The position numbers and the translations under genes were made by a program. A stretch of 10,849 bases of DNA. Source: Planoprotostelium fungivorum. Lineage: Eukaryota > Evosea > Variosea > Cavosteliida > Cavosteliaceae. The stretch lies in assembly GCA_003024175.1 (NCBI GenBank), contig MDYQ01000444.1:1-10849 (forward strand). The letters run 5' to 3'. The notes beneath the pieces were generated by a model. It saw only the letters and a list, made by a program, of their open reading frames with translations. It did not search any database and was not told the origin of the DNA. Positions 6,034-10,849 of this stretch are shown one piece after another (position 1 is the stretch's first letter; each line of letters opens with the position of its first letter).

Positions 6034-7610
6034 TCATCTATTCCGATCATCAATCGAGCGGATTCTTCGCTCTAGATCCAGCAGTGATTGGTATTCTTCC
6101 TTCAGTTCTACTTTGATTCAGCACTCTCTCTTGACATCCATCACTCACCCTGCACCGTGTTCTGAATGTGTTGAACGGTGGATCTCGAATGCTCCTCCTC
6201 TACACCACCGTACATGGTCCCCACTCTGTCCTCGATCTGCATCAATTTATCTGAGAGGCTCAAGATCAGCTCTGCTCTCGATTGCTCTGCCTCGGTGTCA
6301 GAGTCGAAGGGAAGAGACGGCAGACTCACCTTCTACAAAGTAGAAGAAGACAGAATTGGACCTCTGCTGGCTGAAGTCTTGAACCCACAGCTCGGCCGAC
6401 GGGTAGTTGTTCGCCTGTGCGTGCGGTGTGAAGCACCACAGCTCGTTGTCCGAGATCAAGGCGGTCGCAGCCGGTCTGTGGTTCCAATACACGACCGACG
6501 TGTGAGTGAAGCCTGCAGAGGTGAGGAGATGACACAGGTGACGTCCATCACCCTCTCCAAAGATCTTGATGCCGTTCTCTCGGGACATCGATCCCCTCTC
6601 TGGGAGGATCTTCTTGATGGAGAGACTTCTCATCCTCCTCTCCGAAGGCATGGGTGGCACGTCTGGTCTGTCTCCACGGCCCTCGCTCATGCTGGGGAAG
6701 CTGTCATCGAGTGGGTGAGAGATCTTCATCCTCTTGTTGTCCGATTTGATCGGGGGGAGGACGATGGGCTGTGTCTCTGCACCTGTGGTTCGTCAGCTGT
6801 GGGGTGTGGGGGTGGACTTACGATCGTTGGCCACGACAAAACTGATCTCCATGGGAGAGAATTGGGGTCCCAGAGAACGACTGATGGGAGCGCTGGAGAG
6901 GGAGGAGATCGTAGCGGCTACGCCCAGGGTCGATGGTGGTTGTGCATAAGCCATCTGATAATGTCAGACGGTGATGCAAGCGAGACGATTTACTCTCATG
7001 TCCCCGCGGCCTAGATGTTGCCTGGGTGACTCGACGTCTCTAAATCGAACGCATTCATGTGGATGTGTCTTTGCTGTATGGAGTTTAGAGATTTCTTCGT
7101 CGTTGAATGGGCTCACAATAGTAGTGAATGAGATATGTCTCGAAACCCTCCAAGCAGAAGAGCCACTTTCCAAATCGAAAGTTCTCTCCACGATTGTGGT
7201 TCTTTAAGACATATGTCCTCTTGTAGCCTGATACTATCTTGGATTCTCCATCATAAAGCTTTGTTGGTCTTCCATTTTGATCAAATGTCCCTCTGAGAGT
7301 CTTATGGTCGGTCCCATCGCCTGTGAAGAAATATATCATTCCACCTGCATTTTGTTATTCCATGCTAGAGCCACCCTCCCTGTAACTCACTGGTGACCTC
7401 CGCTGGATGGACTGCCAAAACTGGGATGACCAATCCTTCTATTTGAGGGGGTACAGAAGACTTATCTCGCAGGTCCATCAGGAGTTGAACATATTGAACA
7501 TTTTTCTGCATAAAGGCACATCTCGGAATGGGGCGATGCCATGATGTTCCCTCTTGTATAATAAGCCCTGAGCCCAATTGAGTTGTATCCATCGGACGAA
7601 CCTCCGTCAT
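6034..7610 (-). CDS. IPT/TIG-domain protein, probable transcription factor, 7 exons
   Basis: Exons, in transcript order, are 7610-7391, 7344-7117, 7073-6994, 6954-6822, 6782-6330, 6286-6149 and 6107-6034. The six introns are 39-46 nt and all phases agree, giving 441 residues. Residues 1-180 form a conserved-looking region (HRPIPRCAFM, LRGTFDQNGRPTKLYDGES, GYKRTYVLKNHNR, FRFGKWLFCLEGFETYL) that I cannot place; a DNA-binding role is inferred from the architecture. A Ser/Pro-rich linker with basic patches (NKRMK, ERRMR) follows. Residues ~275-370 resemble an IPT/TIG immunoglobulin-like fold (IKIFGEG, FTHTSVVYWNHRPA, NELWCFTP). The tail (~372-441) is charged and helical, possibly coiled coil. IPT domains follow DNA-binding domains in Rel, CSL, COE and CAMTA factors. 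A 30-nt in-frame GT-AG stretch inside exon 5 (6550-6521) may be an optional intron; removing it tightens the IPT match. An ATG at exon 4 would give a shorter protein. Confidence 0.75.
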
Positions 7611-7759
7611 TGTCTAATCCGTTCTTGACCCCACACGGTAAACGGGGAGGAATACGCTTTTGCGTAACAGGCTCAATTCGGTTGTAGATATGGAATAAAT
7701 GAACATGAATATTAAGTCCCATCAATTCTGTGATCTCTTCATGATCCCCTCCTCTTCTT
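7611..7759. other. Spacer between two minus-strand genes
   Basis: These 149 bases separate the stop of the SET gene from the ATG of the IPT gene. They must contain a poly(A) site and the IPT promoter or leader. No motif stands out. Confidence 0.5.
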
Positions 7760-9449
7760 TCATTTCTTCTGTAGGGTCTTCTCCATGTTTTCCACGATCT
7801 CATTCAACCTTTCCTTCTCTTCCCGGGCCAACTGCCTCGCCATGCTCCTCCGGTAGCTCTCCACCTCTCCCATCTCTTTCGGATAACGCTGTAGAATCCT
7901 CTTCAAGTGAGAGAGACAAGCACGTACGGCGGACCTCTCTCTCCTCTCCTCTTCAAAGGGCCTTCTGGGATCCATCCTCCCTTCAAAGTCCAATTCAGAC
8001 ATTCGATGCACTCGAGTGCAGGTGAGGATGTCACGGTGAGAAGAAGAAGAGACGTAGACAAAGTCACTGCCGCCGCGTCAGAAGGACACCGAACGAGACG
8101 CACCCGTCCAGTTGTAGAGCGGACAAGATGTCCGCGCGCTGATCGGACAGTGGAGTGTTTCTCTCGGTGGGAGCTATGGAGGGTATCATGACACCATCGT
8201 CCTCGGGCACTTCCAACAAGAATCCATAGTCCATCATCAGCTGTCCGTTCGTCATCTTTCTCCTCCCATACCTCAGGTAGATCTATCTGTCATCAGTCTT
8301 CTCCTCCGTGCATTGTTCTCTCACTTCTTCTCCCTCTCTGATATCCTTCTTCGCTCGCACGATCATTCCTCCCTCCCCCGTACCTTCTTCTCCCTCGTAG
8401 AGTGTCAGAGACACAGTGATGAAGGAAGGTCACCGTCACATCTTCCTCTCCCCTGTAGTTGAACATGTCTGAGATGGGAACGAGTGCACCACCCTTCTCT
8501 CCTCGATTGTCCGTCACGACGAAAGACCTCGACCAGATGACTGACGGTTGTCATTCACTTTGAATGGATGAGAGATATCACTTGAGAGGGAGTAGATGAA
8601 ATCGTCCAGTGTGAATCGATGCAGACCTGATGAGGTGAGATGGAGGATGGATGGATGTCACCTGATGCGGGGACTCGGCCCTGCAGTCGTTCCATCACGT
8701 CTGAATAGAATCCTTGCAGCGATCTCTTCTTACGGAGAGTGAAATCTGCATCGGTCAGGAGGTGATGAGAAGAGAGACGTACGGTACAAAGAGGAACCTT
8801 GCAGCTCTTGCAGTTCTTCGTCGGTCCAATGGATGGTGGTGTCCATTCTATCGGGGAAGCTCACTGCGAGATTAGATGCGTTTGTTATTCTTCCTCACTC
8901 GTGTAAGGATGATATTCAGACAGACTGTCGTTTCTCTGCTGGAGTAAGAAGAGGGCCATCAAGTGTAAGTCGCTTATTCCTTCTCTCCAACTATCGTCAC
9001 CCGCCTGCATTCCATCATGATTCGTTTCTCGAAAACGACTCACGGGAAACGAACAAGTGTCTTCGATGTGTTTTTGAAGGAAGAGGAGACTGTTGATTGG
9101 CGCGATGACGAGACGATCGGGGACGTATAAGATCTCTTCACCCAACTACATCTCGACTGAGCCAGATCGTGACAGAGAGTTCGTGTCATTCACCTTGATG
9201 TTCTCTGTGGCATACACGCCACGACCTTTGTCTGAGCGGAAATCAATCACTGTCTCGTTTTTCCGTCGTACCCTTCGAATTCCTCACAACTAATTTGGGA
9301 AAACGAGCTCCTCCACTCCTCGCCCACGACAACATATCGACGACTTCTTGTTCCGAGCCGATCGTCTCTCCAGCGATGGAGGAACATAACAAGTAAAGAA
9401 ACAAGACACACCTCGAATGAGGGGTGACCAGCCCTACATTAGGAGACAT
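7760..9449 (-). CDS. SET-domain protein lysine/histidine methyltransferase, SETD3/SETD6/LSMT type, 11 exons
   Basis: Exons, in transcript order, are 9449-9272, 9231-9194, 9145-9044, 9004-8899, 8863-8783, 8745-8662, 8626-8582, 8540-8434, 8393-8325, 8282-8104 and 8066-7760. The introns are 35-48 nt and the frame is continuous for 431 residues. The split SET domain shows GARFPKLVV, GRGVYATENI (62-71), EEILYVPDRLVI, the helical insert (DDSWREGISDLHLMALFLLQ, WTDEELQELQGSSL), WSRSF, ALVPISDMFNY (230-240), RAKKDIREGEE, YLRYG (272-276) and DYGFLLEV (288-295). A helical substrate-binding C-terminal domain follows. Such enzymes use S-adenosylmethionine to methylate Lys or His in a non-histone protein. 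The family's NH motif is NY here (239-240). The only upstream ATG gives a hydrophobic segment at 14-27 (CVLFLYLLCSSIAG) resembling a signal peptide or anchor, unusual for this family. The frame is solid; the exact N-terminus is less so. Confidence 0.9.
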
Positions 9450-9840
9450 CAGAAGTGATTCTGTGAAAAGGGAAGCTGAAATGCGGTGTGTCAAAAACGG
9501 AGACTGCGAAATGCGAGGAGGAATATACTGTCTACATTTCCAGTCGTCGGCTCATCCAAAACATCACATAACCGGTAAAACGAGACCGGCTAAGATCTAA
9601 AAGACAGACATGACTGTGAGCTAATCTATCATCTGACTCGATATTAGAGATATCCATCGAGTTGGTCGGAGCTTTCTTTCTGATATATCATAGGATAAAG
9701 CCACCCTCCTGCAATTCGTCCAAGCAACGGATTGGAATTCTCGTATCCTCTGATATTCTTTTCTATTCTGAAAGCATCGTAATGACCTCTGCAAGAGACA
9801 TTTAGCGGAGATCTTTCATCATGTTCCTTAACTCTCATAG
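9450..9840. promoter_or_regulatory. Divergent promoter region between SET and Rho genes
   Basis: These ~390 bases separate the ATG of the minus-strand SET gene from the first supported exon of the plus-strand GTPase. They hold both leaders and probably the missing first coding exon of the GTPase. A small hairpin, ccggt...accgg, lies near 9572-9589. I found no start codon here that splices in frame to the exon at 9841. Confidence 0.55.
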
Positions 9841-10847
9841 ATTTAAATGACCCTGTTGTGGTGAATCACGTAGCGGCCATCAAATCACATGTTGGAGGAG
9901 GTTCCGCACCAACTCTCGCAGCAGCCACAGGAGGAAGTACTTCTAGCAGTGGAAGCGAGAAGCGTGTGAAATGTGTCGTGGTGAGTTGACTCGATTTCCC
10001 TTCGACATCCGTTAAATTTTCTCTTCAGGTCGGCGATGGTGCCGTAGGAAAAACCTCTCTTCTTATTCGTTACTCTTCCGGCACGTTCCCCACTGATTAT
10101 GTGAGATCTCCCATCATCCTCTCATCCTCTCTGATATCATGCAGCTCCCCACCGTCTTTGACAACCACACTGCACATATGAACCGTAACGGAGAGAAGAT
10201 CACCCTGCATCTGTGAGTCACCTCTTTTCCTTCTCCATCTCATCCATCTCAGGTGGGATACTGCCGGCCAGGAAGACTACGATGTGAGTTCATCTGTGAC
10301 ATCTTTTATTGACCGAAGCAGCGTCTTCGACCTCTCAGCTATCCAGGAGCTGACGTCATCCTCCTCTGCTTCTCCACCGTCAACCAATCGTCTTATGATG
10401 CCATCCGCGAGAAGGTGAGAGGAACAAACGATCTCTTCTCACTCTCTCAGTGGGCACCTGAAGTCCAACACTACATTCCCAACATCCCCCACATTCTCAT
10501 CGGCACCAAGATCGATCTGAGGTGATGATGATTCCATCACGGACGCATGCTGAAGACGAGACAGAGAAGAGAAGACACCCGACCCCAACTCTGGGTTGTT
10601 TGAGCCCCTGACGGCAGAGAACGGAGCGGCCATGGCAAAGGAGATCGGAGCGACAAAGTACATGGAGATCTGCTCAAAGAATGGACAGGGTATCGAAGAG
10701 GTCTTCAATGAGGCCGTAGACCAGGCATTGAGGGACAGAGCTGCCGCGGAAGGAAGTGCCGTCGCCAGCGGTGGAGCCGCCGCCGCCGCGTCTCCCGTCA
10801 TCAGACCCGGAAAGAAGACGAAAAAGCAGGGCTGCATGCTCATGTGA
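9841..10847 (+). CDS. Rho-family (Rac-like) small GTPase, 5' end unresolved
   Basis: Supported exons are 9841-9980, 10029-10100, 10145-10212, 10253-10283, 10322-10414, 10451-10521 and 10565-10847, with introns of 36-48 nt and an unbroken frame. All G boxes are present: GDGAVGKTS (P-loop), the effector loop with [36 protein letters not shown] and ICSKNG. The residues after DLR form a Rho-type insert, and the C-terminus has a polybasic stretch (KKTKK) and the CAAX box CMLM, so the protein should be prenylated and membrane-bound. It should switch between GDP and GTP forms to control actin, polarity or phagocytosis. Oddities are an N-terminal extension of at least 46 residues rich in Gly, Ser and Ala before [11 protein letters not shown], and an Ala-rich run (about 10740-10800) before the CAAX box. 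No ATG opens the first exon in frame. One alternative splices the ATG at 9847 over an 89-nt intron to give [13 protein letters not shown], but that intron is twice the usual length. Confidence 0.93.
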
Positions 10848-10849
10848 AA

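Noticed and set aside
5901-6116. Plus-strand frame after the propeptide stop, with GIKGKDGSSIAID loosely like the start of an S8 catalytic domain
   Set aside because: The match is weak, lacks the catalytic DDG pattern and any in-frame link to the propeptide, and overlaps the last exon of the minus-strand IPT gene.
6178-7014. 278-codon plus-strand open frame
   Set aside because: It is antisense to exons 4-6 of the IPT gene, whose splice sites and phases all agree on the minus strand. It has no recognisable motifs.
7462-7803. 113-codon minus frame crossing from the SET gene end into the IPT gene
   Set aside because: It reads in the wrong frame through the first IPT exon and lacks a family match; the frame from 7610 splices cleanly onward.
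1-10849. tRNA, rRNA or CRISPR features
   Set aside because: I found no cloverleaf with conserved T-loop, no rRNA-like sequence and no regularly spaced short repeats by eye on either strand.

Overview
The window is nuclear DNA of a compact-genome eukaryote. Genes lie 100-600 bases apart on both strands and are cut by many tiny GT-AG introns. The introns that I placed with an unbroken reading frame on both sides are 35-48 nt long. A SET-domain gene, a Rho-family GTPase, an IPT/TIG-domain protein and a kexin/furin-type propeptide, with moderate GC, fit a free-living protist. A protosteloid or Acanthamoeba-like amoebozoan is my guess, but nothing here fixes the species.

Layout. Positions 1-1020 hold a ~110-bp inverted repeat (68-180 and 913-1020) around a partial or decayed gene whose best start is at 717. 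Positions 1240-1340 carry two CACGTG boxes and a hairpin. Positions 1463-2156 are the most informative repeat region: a 58-codon ORF, a single N, the tail of a Ty3/Gypsy chromovirus (half a chromodomain, then a 198-bp LTR), and a second copy of the ORF's 3' part. The parts fit a retrotransposon insertion with a 5-bp target duplication (CAAGG), where the empty-site allele has been joined to the filled-site allele at the N.

Positions 2716-3723 (+) encode a complete short-chain dehydrogenase/reductase in 4 exons. Positions 3888-4961 (+) encode a 304-residue multi-pass membrane protein of unknown family in 5 exons. Positions 5523-5904 (+) encode a 100-residue protein made only of a signal peptide, a kexin/furin-type (S8) propeptide and its R-x-K-R site. 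It ends in RDEL, and the protease domain is absent because a convergent gene ends 129 nt downstream.

That convergent gene (7610-6034, -) has 7 exons and encodes a 441-residue protein with an unplaced N-terminal conserved-looking region, an IPT/TIG-like domain and a helical tail; it is probably a transcription factor. Upstream of it on the same strand, 9449-7760 encodes a 431-residue SET-domain methyltransferase of the SETD3/SETD6/LSMT type in 11 exons, with a signal-peptide-like start and NY where the family usually has NH. The ~390-bp gap 9450-9840 is a divergent promoter shared with a Rac/Rho-type GTPase (+, exons to 10847). That protein has a Gly/Ser/Ala-rich N-terminal extension and a C-terminal CMLM box; its first exon is unresolved.

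I see no operon-like pathway. The genes look functionally unrelated apart from sharing a compact neighbourhood.
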